Source: Roseomonas sp. (lineage in GTDB: Bacteria; Pseudomonadota; Alphaproteobacteria; Acetobacterales; Acetobacteraceae). From it: a stretch of 64,000 nucleotides of DNA. Positions within the stretch are counted from its first letter, which is position 1; the number at the start of each line of letters is the position of its first letter. The notes under the pieces are model-generated. The model ran no database searches. It saw only the letters and a list, made by a program, of their open reading frames with translations, and was not told the DNA's origin. The DNA lies in NCBI GenBank assembly GCA_020249145.1, contig JADCGF010000024.1:1-64000 (forward strand), in the 5' to 3' direction. Position numbers and translations under genes: made by a program. Below are positions 7,737 to 16,316 of this stretch, piece after piece.

Positions 7737-9086
7737 ATGCCGACAACCGTGATTGAAGCCGCCGCCGCGCTTGCCGCCGGGCGCACCAGCGCCGCCGCTT
7801 TGGTCGAAGCAGCCTTGGCGCGCATCGCCGATCCCGCTGGCGAGGGTGCCCGCGCCTTCATGGTGGTTCACGCGGAAACGGCACGCGCCACAGCAAATGC
7901 CATGGATGCATTGCGCAAGGCGGGCCGCGCGCCAAGCCCCTATGCCGGCATTCCAATCAGCGTCAAGGATTTGTATGGCGAAGCGGGCATCACATCGCGT
8001 TCCGGTTCGGTGGTGCTGAAGGGCAGCGCGCCGGCGGCAGAGGATGCGCCAACGGTGCAACGCCTGCGCCGCGCGGGGTTTGTCGTGCTTGGCCGCACCA
8101 ATATGGTGGAATTCGCCTTTTCCGGCCTTGGCGTGAACCCGCATTACGGCACACCGAAAAGTCCCTGGGATCGCGCCACCGGGCGCCTGCCGGGGGGTTC
8201 TTCCTCCGGCGCTGGTGTGGCGGTGGCGGATGGCATGGGCTTTGTCGGGCTTGGCACGGATACGGGCGGTTCCTGCCGCATCCCTGCGGCGCTTTGCGGT
8301 GTTGTCGGCTGGAAGCCCACGGCAAAGCGGGTGCCGATTACGGGCATTTTGCCTTTGTCGCCTTCTCTTGATTCCGCCGGGCCCCTGGCGCGCAGCGTTG
8401 CCGATTGCGCGCTGATTGATGGCTTCATGGCCGGTGAGGAAGCGCCCACCCCCCCTGCCCCACCCGCGATGCAAAGCCTTACCTTTGCCCTGCCGCGCGG
8501 CACCTATTTGACCGATGGCATGGATGGCCATGTCGCCGCCGCTTTCGAAATGGCCTTGCGCAAGCTTGCACTTGCTGGCGCGCGCATCATTGAAATTGAT
8601 CTGCCGGAATTGGCGGAGATTCCCCAAGTGACCGCTGCTGGCGGTTTCCCGGCAAGCGAGGCTCTGGCCTGGCATCGCCGCCTGATTGCCGAGAAAGCCG
8701 ATGGCTACGACCCGCGCATTTTGAAACGCATCCGCCGTGGAGAAGGCATGTCGGCGGCGGATTACATTGATCTGGTCAATGCGCGCGCGCGCATTATCGC
8801 AAGTGTGGCGCCGCGTACCGCGCCGTTTGATGCGCTGATCTGCCCGACCTGCCCGCTGATCCCACCCGCCATCGCGGAAGTGGAGGATGAGAAGGAATAC
8901 AACCGCATCAATATGCTGCTGCTGCGCAATACGAGTGTCGGAAACTTCCTTGATCGTTGTTCGATCAGCCTGCCCTGCAACGCGCCGGGGGAGGCACCGG
9001 TTGGGCTGATGCTGACCGGCGCGCATGGCGCGGATCGGCATCTATGCGCGGTATCGGCGGCGGTTGAGGCAACGCTCGCGGCGTGA
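7737..9086 (+). CDS. Amidase signature family hydrolase
   Basis: This 449-residue enzyme belongs to the amidase signature family, which hydrolyses amides by a Ser-cisSer-Lys triad. The lysine is K77 in SVKDLYG, the cis-serine lies in PGGSSSGAG near residue 156, and the nucleophile is S179 in TDTGGSCR. All three are present. The ATG at 7737 matches the usual family start; two in-frame ATGs upstream (7671 and 7695) would add 14-22 residues and cannot be excluded, as no strong ribosome site is visible. It resembles catabolic amidases rather than GatA, and no gatB or gatC is nearby. The substrate is unknown. Confidence 0.9.
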   Translation: MPTTVIEAAAALAAGRTSAAALVEAALARIADPAGEGARAFMVVHAETARATANAMDALRKAGRAPSPYAGIPISVKDLYGEAGITSRSGSVVLKGSAPAAEDAPTVQRLRRAGFVVLGRTNMVEFAFSGLGVNPHYGTPKSPWDRATGRLPGGSSSGAGVAVADGMGFVGLGTDTGGSCRIPAALCGVVGWKPTAKRVPITGILPLSPSLDSAGPLARSVADCALIDGFMAGEEAPTPPAPPAMQSLTFALPRGTYLTDGMDGHVAAAFEMALRKLALAGARIIEIDLPELAEIPQVTAAGGFPASEALAWHRRLIAEKADGYDPRILKRIRRGEGMSAADYIDLVNARARIIASVAPRTAPFDALICPTCPLIPPAIAEVEDEKEYNRINMLLLRNTSVGNFLDRCSISLPCNAPGEAPVGLMLTGAHGADRHLCAVSAAVEATLAA

Positions 9087-9095
9087 GGGCGCGCG

Positions 9096-9998
9096 TTAGC
9101 CCTTTTTCTCATCCCCCGGCAAATCAATCCCGGTGATGGCCTGCCAGACGCGAATAACAAAACCATCATCCGCCTGCCCCTGCCCCATGGCGCGCGCGGC
9201 GGTGAAAAGCTGTTGCGCTTGTGCGGCCAAGGGCACCGGGAAATTCAGGCCGCGCGCCATCTCATTCACCAGGCCGAGGTCTTTGACAAAGATATCAACC
9301 GCGCTGCGCGGTGTGTCATCGCCGGTCAGCACGCGCGCCATGCGGTTTTCAAACATCCAGGAATTGCCCGCCGCACTCGTCACCACATCATAGAGCGCTT
9401 GGGGATCAGCGCCGGCGCGAATGCCAAGCGCCATCGCCTCGGCCGCCGCGGCGATATGCACACCGGCCAGCAATTGATGGACCACCTTCACCGTGGCCCC
9501 GATGCCGATCTCGTGACCCAGCCGCCAGACTTTGGTTGCAATCGCATCAAACACAGGCGTGGCTTTGGCGAAGGCGGCTTCACTGCCCGCGCCCATGACG
9601 GTCATTTCACCGGCACACGCCTTCACAGCCCCACCGGAAACGGGCGCATCCAGATAGAGCAAGCCCAAAGCTTCCGCCTTGGCCGCCAGGGCCCGCGCTG
9701 CATCCGGCGCCATGGTGGCGGAGGAGATAATGACCGCACCTTTCGCCATGCGCGGCGCAGCACCTTCGTTGCCGAAAACAGCAGTTTCGGTTTGCGCGGC
9801 ATTCACCACCAACACCACCAGCGCTTCCATCCCCGTTGGCAAATCGCTCGCTTTCGCCACCGCTGCGCCACCGGCAGCGATGAATTCATCCCGCGCTGCC
9901 GCGCGCGGATCGCAGCCTGTCACGTCCAGCCCCGCACGCAATGCGCTGAGCGCGGCACCCATGCCCATGCTGCCCAAACCAATCACCCCAACGCGCAT
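9096..9998 (-). CDS. ltnD: L-threonate dehydrogenase-like protein (beta-hydroxyacid dehydrogenase family)
   Basis: This 300-residue NAD-dependent dehydrogenase has GLGSMGMG at residues 7-14, DAPVSGG near 120 and the catalytic lysine in VKVVHQLLAG near 170. The run HQLLAGVHIAAAAEAMALG and the later NSWMFENR and TPRSAVDIFVKDLGL blocks are typical of LtnD, which oxidises L-threonate to 2-oxotetronate. The partner genes of that pathway (ltnK/otnK, otnC, otnI) are absent, so threonate or a related four-carbon sugar acid is an inference. An AAGGA ribosome site precedes the ATG. It is the last gene of a minus-strand unit with NHL and VOC genes. Confidence 0.75.
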   Translation of the reverse strand: MRVGVIGLGSMGMGAALSALRAGLDVTGCDPRAAARDEFIAAGGAAVAKASDLPTGMEALVVLVVNAAQTETAVFGNEGAAPRMAKGAVIISSATMAPDAARALAAKAEALGLLYLDAPVSGGAVKACAGEMTVMGAGSEAAFAKATPVFDAIATKVWRLGHEIGIGATVKVVHQLLAGVHIAAAAEAMALGIRAGADPQALYDVVTSAAGNSWMFENRMARVLTGDDTPRSAVDIFVKDLGLVNEMARGLNFPVPLAAQAQQLFTAARAMGQGQADDGFVIRVWQAITGIDLPGDEKKG

Positions 9999-10011
9999 GG
10001 CGTCGTTCCTT

Positions 10012-10098
10012 TCAAAAAAGCGCGCGCAGCACCTGCACCAGCGCCGTGATCACCACTAGCACCAAGACAATCCGCTGCAATTTGTCCATGGAAGGCAT
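10012..10098 (-). CDS. Candidate 28-residue single-helix membrane peptide
   Basis: A small reading frame encodes a polar start (MPSMDKLQR), a hydrophobic stretch of about 15 residues (IVLVLVVITALVQVL) and a short basic end. This is the profile of a bitopic membrane micropeptide. Its ATG lies eight bases beyond the VOC gene stop region, so it would be translated by coupling, and it fills the gap before ltnD exactly. An internal ATG at 10089 is another possible start. I do not recognise a family. Such short frames occur by chance, so existence rests on the tight fit and the amphipathic layout. Confidence 0.4.
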   Translation of the reverse strand: MPSMDKLQRIVLVLVVITALVQVLRALF

Positions 10099-10105
10099 GG
10101 GCGCA

Positions 10106-10960
10106 TCACCCCGCGCGGAAGGCCAGCACAACGCCATGCGCTGCCGCTGGCGCCACGGCAATGCCGTCGCCGGGAATGGCGGTGAAGGGCAGGCCGGCCT
10201 TGACCAGGCAGGCTTGCGCTGCCGCCAGGTCAGCCACCGTAATGCCAAGCGTCACCGGCCCTGCTTCCGGCAAGCCAGCAAGGTCAAGCGCGCCATAACG
10301 CGCAGCAAGGGCAGCGCGATTCAGCACCAGAATAGGCGCGGCTTCAGTGCGCACCTGCCAAAGGCCATCGCTGATCGCCTCAGGCAAGCTATCCAGCAAT
10401 TTGCCGATGGAAGCGGCAACCGCAGCGGGATCAGCGGCCAAAACCTCAATCCCCGTCAAGCCTTTTGCGGTATTGGCATGGGTCATGCTGCCAGGCACCC
10501 AGGTCGCGCCAGGGGTGAGGTGCTGGCAGGCAAAAATGCGCAAACCAGGTGCGACAGGATCAACCAAGTGAAAGGTATTGAAACGCGTTTCCGTGCGCGA
10601 CCCATCAGGCATATCAACGAGCCTGCCGAAGCGCATCACCGGCATGGTCGGGATGCCGCGCGCCGCGACCTCGGCGGCGCCTTTTTCGGCATCATGCGCG
10701 CGCATGGCAATCGCGGTCATGCCTTCGCGTACCTCCAACACCGCGCGCCATTTCGCATTGGCTTCGGTCGGCGTCAGCACGCCCAGAATTTCGAAGTAAT
10801 CCTTCTCCAGCATCACGCAATTATTGCCGGTGCCCATATGGGCGGAATGCACGCCGCGCGGCGCGACCGTAAAGCCGGCACGCGCAAAGGTTTCAGCCGC
10901 CTTGTCCAAATCCCTGACCAGCACAACGCAATGGTCAATGCCACCCACATGTTGCAGCAT
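10106..10960 (-). CDS. VOC superfamily protein (glyoxalase-like, two modules)
   Basis: This 284-residue protein is built from two beta-alpha-beta-beta-beta modules of the vicinal oxygen chelate fold. The first starts HVGGIDHCVVLVRDLDKAAE with a candidate metal ligand in GIDH, and includes FEILGV; the second begins near residue 155 (GLTGIEVLAADPAAV). VOC proteins include dioxygenases, glyoxalases and epimerases, and this single-chain form resembles glyoxalase-like domain proteins. The reaction cannot be assigned. A GGAGAG ribosome site precedes the ATG. It lies 12 bases after the NHL protein gene and runs into the micropeptide and ltnD. Confidence 0.72.
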   Translation of the reverse strand: MLQHVGGIDHCVVLVRDLDKAAETFARAGFTVAPRGVHSAHMGTGNNCVMLEKDYFEILGVLTPTEANAKWRAVLEVREGMTAIAMRAHDAEKGAAEVAARGIPTMPVMRFGRLVDMPDGSRTETRFNTFHLVDPVAPGLRIFACQHLTPGATWVPGSMTHANTAKGLTGIEVLAADPAAVAASIGKLLDSLPEAISDGLWQVRTEAAPILVLNRAALAARYGALDLAGLPEAGPVTLGITVADLAAAQACLVKAGLPFTAIPGDGIAVAPAAAHGVVLAFRAG

Positions 10961-10972
10961 GAAGCGCTCTCC

Positions 10973-11827
10973 TCAGCCCGCCACGGGCACAAGCCGCGTG
11001 AGGCGCGGCGGGTTTTGTTCCGACAGGAAGATACTACCATCCGGCGCCAGCCACATGCCATGCGCGCCATTCAAGACCGGGCGGCAACGGCCAATCAGCG
11101 TGCCATCCTGCGCCAGCAGGGAAAGTCGCGGCACCTGATCCGTGACATAAAGCGTACCCCCCGGCCCACCATGCACTGACATGGGCTTGTGATGATCCTC
11201 CCAATCAGCCAGCCATTCGCCGTCACCGGTAAAAACCTGCACGCGGTTGTTTTCGCGGTCCGCCACGGTCACGCGGCCATCGGGCAGCACCCAAACCGAA
11301 TGCGGCGTGGAAAATTCGCCAGGCCCCGCGCCAGGCCGCCCCCAATGGCCCATGGGCGTGCCATCCGCGCTGAAGCGATGCACCACCGAAGCGCCATAGC
11401 CATCCGCAACATAAATCGAACCATCCGGCCCGAAGGCGACATCGCAGGGCGCGTTGAAGGGCTCGCCCGGTTTGTGCCGCTTACCGATGCCGCCGAGCCT
11501 TTTGCCGTGACGATCGAAAATAATGATTTCCTGAGCATCACGATCCACGACAAAAACGCGGCCATCAGGATGGACCGACAGCATATGGCCATCAGCCACT
11601 TCATCTCCGCCCCAGGCGGCGATGCGCCTGCCATCAGGTCCCAGCACCACTACGGCGGGGCCGGCGGCGCCCGCATAAGGGTCTTGCCGCAATTGGCAAT
11701 AGACATTGCCTTCCGCATCGCAGGCAACATCAGAAGGCGCGCCCACCCCCATCGGCACATCGCCCCAGGGGCGTTCGATGCGATAGAGCGTCTCGGCAAG
11801 GCGCACATGAAGCGTGTGGCGTGTCAT
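10973..11827 (-). CDS. NHL-repeat beta-propeller protein
   Basis: This protein of about 284 residues carries several NHL repeats, seen as recurring blocks of GPDGSIYVADGYGASVVHRF and LPDGRVTVADRENNRVQVF. These build a six-bladed propeller like that of peptidyl-hydroxyglycine lyases and SMP-30-type lactonases. There is no clear signal peptide. The start at 11827 is preferred because GGGAG lies seven bases upstream; an ATG at 11842 would overlap that site. As first gene of the operon with a VOC protein and a threonate-dehydrogenase-like enzyme, it could be a lactonase for a sugar-acid lactone. That role is inference. Confidence 0.75.
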   Translation of the reverse strand: MTRHTLHVRLAETLYRIERPWGDVPMGVGAPSDVACDAEGNVYCQLRQDPYAGAAGPAVVVLGPDGRRIAAWGGDEVADGHMLSVHPDGRVFVVDRDAQEIIIFDRHGKRLGGIGKRHKPGEPFNAPCDVAFGPDGSIYVADGYGASVVHRFSADGTPMGHWGRPGAGPGEFSTPHSVWVLPDGRVTVADRENNRVQVFTGDGEWLADWEDHHKPMSVHGGPGGTLYVTDQVPRLSLLAQDGTLIGRCRPVLNGAHGMWLAPDGSIFLSEQNPPRLTRLVPVAG

Positions 11828-11930
11828 GCTTTGCTCCCTCATGTTTTGCCATCATGCCCCAAGCACCACATTGCGTCGAATGGCGCCTTTGGGGCTTGGA
11901 AGGCCGGGCGTGACGCTTTACGTAGGGCGC

Positions 11931-12323
11931 ATGGCGAAAGACCCTTTGGTGATGCTGCAAAAACTCCGCCGCCTGGAAGCCCAGGCGGAACGCCGTGCTC
12001 TGGCCGAAAGGCTGGCCGCCGAGGAAGCCGCGCGGCAAGCGGTGGCCGCCACCGATCAGGCGCTGCGGCAGGAAAGCTCAGAAGGCTGGAACCCGAATCT
12101 CGGCGCCTTTATCCAAAAAGCACTTGATGATCGCGCCGCCGCAAAGGCCGCACAGGAAGACGCAGAGCGGCAGACGGATCGTCAGCGGCAAATGCTGGCC
12201 GATGCACGCGCCGCTGAACGCGTGGTTGAAAAGCTCCGCGAGAATCGCGCGGCGGAGGCTGCGCGCGAAGAAGCGCGCCGCGAACAAAACCTGATGGATG
12301 AAGCGGCGCGCAAGCCTGGCTGA
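11931..12323 (+). CDS. FliJ/YscO-like coiled-coil protein
   Basis: This 130-residue protein is almost entirely alpha-helical coiled coil, rich in Ala, Glu and Arg, with two helices either side of a short break (SSEGWNPNLGAF, residues 47-58). The size and the C-terminal pattern AAERVVEKLRENRAAEAA resemble FliJ and YscO, the central stalk proteins of the flagellar and injectisome export ATPases. No flagellar genes are adjacent, so it would be an orphan. Low-complexity coiled coils match many families, so this call is tentative. The ATG at 11931 is chosen because the helical region begins there. Confidence 0.5.
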   Translation: MAKDPLVMLQKLRRLEAQAERRALAERLAAEEAARQAVAATDQALRQESSEGWNPNLGAFIQKALDDRAAAKAAQEDAERQTDRQRQMLADARAAERVVEKLRENRAAEAAREEARREQNLMDEAARKPG

Positions 12324-12327
12324 AAGG

Positions 12328-13110
12328 CTACCGCCCCTTGAAAACTGGTTTGCGTTTTTCGGCAAAGGCAAGCTGCGCTTCGCGCGTATCTTCTGTCCGC
12401 GACAGCGCCGCTGTTTGCGTCTGTTCGTAACGGTAACCTTCTGACAGCGGCAGATATTCCGTCAGCGTGAAGCCGCGCTTCGCGGCTTCCACCGCCAGCG
12501 GCACCTTGGACGCAATCTCCGCCGCAATACCCTGCGCGGTCGCCAGCAATTGATCCTGCGGCACACAGGCGGAAGCGACATTCATGCGGAATAGATCAGG
12601 CCCATAAAAACGCCGCGCCGTGTAGAGCATCAGCCGCGCATTGGATTGGCCAAAATGGCGCAGCACATGGCGCACACCGCCGGCAAGCCCAACCTCGACC
12701 TCGGTCATGGACATGAAACTGTCTTCCGCCACCACAATGATATCGCAGACCAAAGCCAGCACACAGCCCGCGCCAATCGCCGCACCATTCACCGCGGCAA
12801 TCACCGGCTTGCCGCATTCCATCACGCAATCAAAACCGGCCCGCACCAGCCGGTTATGGCGCGGAAAGGCGCCAGGCCGCGTGACATCGGGCCTGTCCTT
12901 CAAATCAGCGCCGGCAGAGAAATTTCGCCCCTCACCCGTCAGCACAATCGCGCGCACTTCAGGCATTTCGTGGAAAGCATCGAAGATGCGCGTGATTTCA
13001 TCGCGAAAAGCGCTGTTTTGCGCATTCACGGGCGGGCGCGTGATCATCACCGTTGCGACGTGATTGCTGATGCTGACCTTGAAGGCTTGCAGATCAGGAA
13101 AGGGGTTCAT
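12328..13110 (-). CDS. Enoyl-CoA hydratase/isomerase family protein, atypical active site
   Basis: This 260-residue protein has the crotonase fold, with the first oxyanion-hole block GRNFSAGADLKD near residue 65 and NGAAIGAGCVLALVCD near 108-123. The usual catalytic glutamate in the second block (GGGCELA in typical hydratases) is valine here, while the second glutamate is retained in TEVEVGLAGG. It is therefore less likely to hydrate enoyl-CoA and may be an isomerase, decarboxylase or hydrolase of the same fold. GGAG precedes the ATG. It is followed 51 bases upstream in the same strand by the Bug receptor gene, so the two may be co-transcribed. Confidence 0.82.
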   Translation of the reverse strand: MNPFPDLQAFKVSISNHVATVMITRPPVNAQNSAFRDEITRIFDAFHEMPEVRAIVLTGEGRNFSAGADLKDRPDVTRPGAFPRHNRLVRAGFDCVMECGKPVIAAVNGAAIGAGCVLALVCDIIVVAEDSFMSMTEVEVGLAGGVRHVLRHFGQSNARLMLYTARRFYGPDLFRMNVASACVPQDQLLATAQGIAAEIASKVPLAVEAAKRGFTLTEYLPLSEGYRYEQTQTAALSRTEDTREAQLAFAEKRKPVFKGR

Positions 13111-13160
13111 TGGCTACTCCAGTGCCCTGGTTCCGGGGCGGTTTCTTGCGATCACGCGAT

Positions 13161-14132
13161 TCATCCGATGGAAAGCCCGGTCGCGGCCACAATGCGCCGC
13201 GCGACTTCGCGGTCCTTGGCAATCACCGCCTGATAGGCGGCGGGGGAGGATATCACCGGGTCCGCCCCGGTCGCTTCCAGCCGCGCCTGAATGGCAGGGT
13301 CCTTCAGCGCGTGATGAATGGCGGCGACAAAGCGATTCTGCGCGGCTTCCGGCGTGCCGGCGGGGGCAAAACACCCTGTCCAGGACACCAGATCATAGCC
13401 GGGATAGGTCTCAGCAATCACGGGAATTTGGCGGAGGCTGGCCTGCCGTTCCGCCGCCGTGCTCGCCAGCAATGTGGTGCCGCGTTCCACGGCGGGTTTC
13501 AGGCTTGAAAAGGAAATCAGGCCAGCATCCAACCTGCCCCCCGCCAATTCGCGCGCCACATCGGCACCGCCGCGATAGGGGATGTGTTCCAGCTTGATGC
13601 CGGCCATCAATTGCAGCAATTCGCCCATGAAATGGCCGATATGCGCGACCCCAGGCGTGCCATAGGTGATTTCGCCGGGCCGGCGCTTGGCTTCCGCTAC
13701 AAACCCCGCAAGGTCTCGCGCCGGAAAGCCCGCGCGCACGCCAAGCATATAGGGCTGGGTTGTGACCTGCACCACGGGAATGAAAGCCGTGGTATAGTCT
13801 ATCGGCAGGCTGCGGCTGACCAAAGGCAGGGTGGCGAAGGTCGCACCTTCGAACAAAAATGTGTGGCCATCAGCGGGGCTTTGCGCGACCGCCATGGCGC
13901 CAATCGAACCAGAAGCGCCGGTACGGTTTTCGATGATGAAGGATTGACCGAGATGTTCCGCCACTTTCGGCTGAATGATGCGTGCAATGGTATCCGCAAC
14001 ACCGCCCGCGCTATAGGGCACAATCATGCGCACGGGCCGATCCGGATAACTGCCCTGCGCGAAGCTGGGGCGCGCCAGAAAAGGCGCAGCAAGACCAAAG
14101 CCTGCAAGCCCGCGCCGCGTGATTCCCACCAT
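13161..14132 (-). CDS. Bug-type periplasmic substrate-binding protein (tripartite tricarboxylate family)
   Basis: This 323-residue protein is a periplasmic receptor of the Bug/TctC family. The N-terminus (TRRGLAGFGLAAPFLA) is a Tat-like signal peptide ending near SFAQ. The mature start PDRPVRMIVPYSAGG and the later block ITYGTPGVAHIGHFMGE are characteristic. The family binds carboxylates for TctAB permeases, but no tctA or tctB is near, as is common for Bug proteins, which also work in sensing. GGAGGG precedes the ATG. It is divergent from leuC over a 100-base gap that must hold both promoters. Confidence 0.88.
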   Translation of the reverse strand: MVGITRRGLAGFGLAAPFLARPSFAQGSYPDRPVRMIVPYSAGGVADTIARIIQPKVAEHLGQSFIIENRTGASGSIGAMAVAQSPADGHTFLFEGATFATLPLVSRSLPIDYTTAFIPVVQVTTQPYMLGVRAGFPARDLAGFVAEAKRRPGEITYGTPGVAHIGHFMGELLQLMAGIKLEHIPYRGGADVARELAGGRLDAGLISFSSLKPAVERGTTLLASTAAERQASLRQIPVIAETYPGYDLVSWTGCFAPAGTPEAAQNRFVAAIHHALKDPAIQARLEATGADPVISSPAAYQAVIAKDREVARRIVAATGLSIG

Positions 14133-14232
14133 GTCACCCTCCCCTGGCTTGACCGCGCATCTTCGGCGCGGCGTGATAGGGTCAGACGGTGCGGCGCGAC
14201 TGGCGCCTTAGTCAAGAATCAGGGGAAGCAGC

Positions 14233-15636
14233 ATGGCCGCGACATTGTTCGACAAGATTTGGGACCCGCATGTGATTGCGGATCTCGGTTCCGGCTGGTC
14301 GCTGCTGCATTGCGACCGCGTGTTGCTGCATGACCTTTCCGGCGGGCGCGCGCTGCAGGAAGTTGGCGAAGCAGGCTATGCCGTACCGCATCCTGAACTT
14401 GTCTTCGCCACACCGGATCATGCGGTTTCGACCTCGCCTGGCCGCACGGCGGAAAGCTTCCCAAAGGGCGGAGAGCTGATCGCGGGCCTGCGCAAGCGCG
14501 CCGCGGAAACCGGCGTCAGGCTTTTCGATCTCGGTCAGGATGGCAATGGCATTGTGCATGTGATGGGGCCAGAGCTTGGCATTGTGCTGCCCGGCACCAC
14601 GCTTGTCTGTGGTGATAGCCATACCTGCACCAATGGCGGGCTTGGCGCCTTGGCCTTCGGCATTGGCGCATCAGAATTGCGCCATGTGCTGGCCACACAA
14701 ACCCTGCCGCAGAAAAAACCGAAGCGCATGCGCATTCGCTTTGAAGGCGCGGCCCCTGCCGGCGTGACACCGAAGGACATGATCCTGCATGCCATTGGCC
14801 GTTTCGGCACCGGTGCTGGCACGGGCTATGCGGTGGAATATGCCGGTTCCGCAGTGCGCGCGCTTTCGGTGGAAGGGCGGCTCACGCTTTGCAATCTTTC
14901 CATTGAAATGGGGGCGAAGATGGGCATGGTCGCCCCCGATGATGTGACCTACACATGGCTCGCGGGCCGCCGCTTCGCGCCCAAGGGCGCGGCCTGGGAT
15001 GCGGCGCTGGCGCAGTGGCGCAGCCTGCCAAGCGACACGGATGCAGTGTTTGACTCTGATCTTGTGATCACCATGACGGATATCGCGCCGCAAATCACCT
15101 GGGGCACCAGTCCGGAACAGGTGCTGCCTGTCACGGGCCATGTGCCGGACCCTGCTTCGGCAACTGATCCGATCCGCCGCGCTGCTTTTGAAGCGGCCCT
15201 GGCCTATATGGATTTGCAGCCCGGCCAGCCGATTGCGGGCACGAAGATTGATTGGGTCTTCATCGGTTCCTGCACCAATTCCCGTATCGAGGATTTGCGC
15301 GCCGCCGCCGCCGTGCTGCGCGGGCGCAAGGTGGCGCCGCATGTCACCGCCTGGGTGGTGCCGGGGTCTGAACGCGTGAAGCGCGAAGCGGAAGCGGAAG
15401 GGCTGGACGCTGCCTTCACCGCCGCCGGCTTCGAATGGCGCGAACCTGGCTGCGCGTTATGTGTCGCCGCCAATGGAGAAGCCGTGCCGCCTGGCGCGCG
15501 TTGCGTTTCCACATCGAACCGCAATTTCGTTGGGCGTCAGGGGCCGGGGGCGCGGACGCATTTGGCCTCTCCCGCCATGGCGGCGGCAGCGGCTTTGGCA
15601 GGTGAGATCGCCGATGTGCGGCAATTCGCGGCGTAA
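14233..15636 (+). CDS. leuC: 3-isopropylmalate dehydratase large subunit family (LeuC-like aconitase)
   Basis: This 467-residue protein is the large subunit of an aconitase-superfamily dehydratase with a [4Fe-4S] cluster. The three cluster cysteines are C347 in GSCTNSR, C407 and C410 in EPGCALC, positions typical of LeuC. In leucine synthesis it isomerises 2-isopropylmalate to 3-isopropylmalate. No leuA or leuB is nearby and the surroundings are catabolic, so it could instead act on a related hydroxy diacid. The segment after the third cysteine reads VAANGE rather than the more usual LGMN type, which is a mild divergence. leuD follows with a 16-base gap. Confidence 0.85.
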   Translation: MAATLFDKIWDPHVIADLGSGWSLLHCDRVLLHDLSGGRALQEVGEAGYAVPHPELVFATPDHAVSTSPGRTAESFPKGGELIAGLRKRAAETGVRLFDLGQDGNGIVHVMGPELGIVLPGTTLVCGDSHTCTNGGLGALAFGIGASELRHVLATQTLPQKKPKRMRIRFEGAAPAGVTPKDMILHAIGRFGTGAGTGYAVEYAGSAVRALSVEGRLTLCNLSIEMGAKMGMVAPDDVTYTWLAGRRFAPKGAAWDAALAQWRSLPSDTDAVFDSDLVITMTDIAPQITWGTSPEQVLPVTGHVPDPASATDPIRRAAFEAALAYMDLQPGQPIAGTKIDWVFIGSCTNSRIEDLRAAAAVLRGRKVAPHVTAWVVPGSERVKREAEAEGLDAAFTAAGFEWREPGCALCVAANGEAVPPGARCVSTSNRNFVGRQGPGARTHLASPAMAAAAALAGEIADVRQFAA

Positions 15637-15652
15637 AAGGGGGGCAGGTATC

Positions 15653-16279
15653 ATGGAAAAATTCACGAAACTCTCCGGCCCCGCAGCGCCCCTGATGCGC
15701 AACAATGTAGATACGGATCTGATCATCCGCATCCAGCGCCTGGTCGGCACCGGGCGCACCGGGCTTGGGCCTTATGCTTTCGAGAATTTGCGCTTTCTGC
15801 CCGATGGTTCGGAAAATCCGGATTTCGTGCTGAACAAGGCGCCTTATCGGGAAGCGCCCATTCTGTTGGCCGGCGCCAATTTCGGCTGCGGGTCATCACG
15901 CGAAGGCGCGGTTTGGGCGCTGATGGGGGCGGGCATTCGCTGCGTGATTGCGCCAAGCTTCGGCGATATCTTCCACAATAACTGCTTCCAGAACGGCCTG
16001 CTGCCGATTGCCCTGCCCGAGGAAGTAGTGACGCAAATCGCCACCGAAACCGAAGCAAGCCAGGGTGCGCGCCATACCGCGATTGATCTTGTGCGTCAGG
16101 TGGTGATGACGCCGGAAGGCGCTGAAATCCCCTTCAGCATTGATGCGCGCAAGCGCGATGCGCTGCTGGAAGGGCTGGATGATATTGCGCTGACGTTGCG
16201 ACTCAAGGATCAGATCGCCGCCTGGCAGGCTGCGGATCGCGCCAAGCGCGGCTGGGTCTGGGACAGTGTGAAACTATAA
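15653..16279 (+). CDS. leuD: 3-isopropylmalate dehydratase small subunit family (LeuD-like)
   Basis: This 208-residue protein is the swivelling small subunit of the same dehydratase. It opens with FTKLSGPAAPLMRNNVDTD, and NFGCGSSREGAVWAL near residue 80 is the substrate-binding loop. The full-length aligned domain and the purine-rich AAGGGGGGCAGG ribosome site set the start at 15653; an open frame extends upstream but overlaps leuC. It must pair with the LeuC-like protein just before it. The length is normal for LeuD of proteobacteria. Confidence 0.87.
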   Translation: MEKFTKLSGPAAPLMRNNVDTDLIIRIQRLVGTGRTGLGPYAFENLRFLPDGSENPDFVLNKAPYREAPILLAGANFGCGSSREGAVWALMGAGIRCVIAPSFGDIFHNNCFQNGLLPIALPEEVVTQIATETEASQGARHTAIDLVRQVVMTPEGAEIPFSIDARKRDALLEGLDDIALTLRLKDQIAAWQAADRAKRGWVWDSVKL

Positions 16280-16316
16280 AAAATTAGGGCGAGCGATGTG
16301 CCCGCCCGTCCTGGCT

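Noticed and set aside
7251..9041. A 596-codon open frame on the minus strand opposite the amidase gene
   Set aside because: It is the antisense shadow of a GC-rich coding region; its product is rich in Arg, His and Gln without domains, and the amidase motifs on the plus strand are complete.
10046..11179. A 377-codon plus-strand frame opposite the VOC and NHL genes
   Set aside because: Antisense shadow with no recognisable domain; the minus-strand genes have ribosome sites and conserved motifs.
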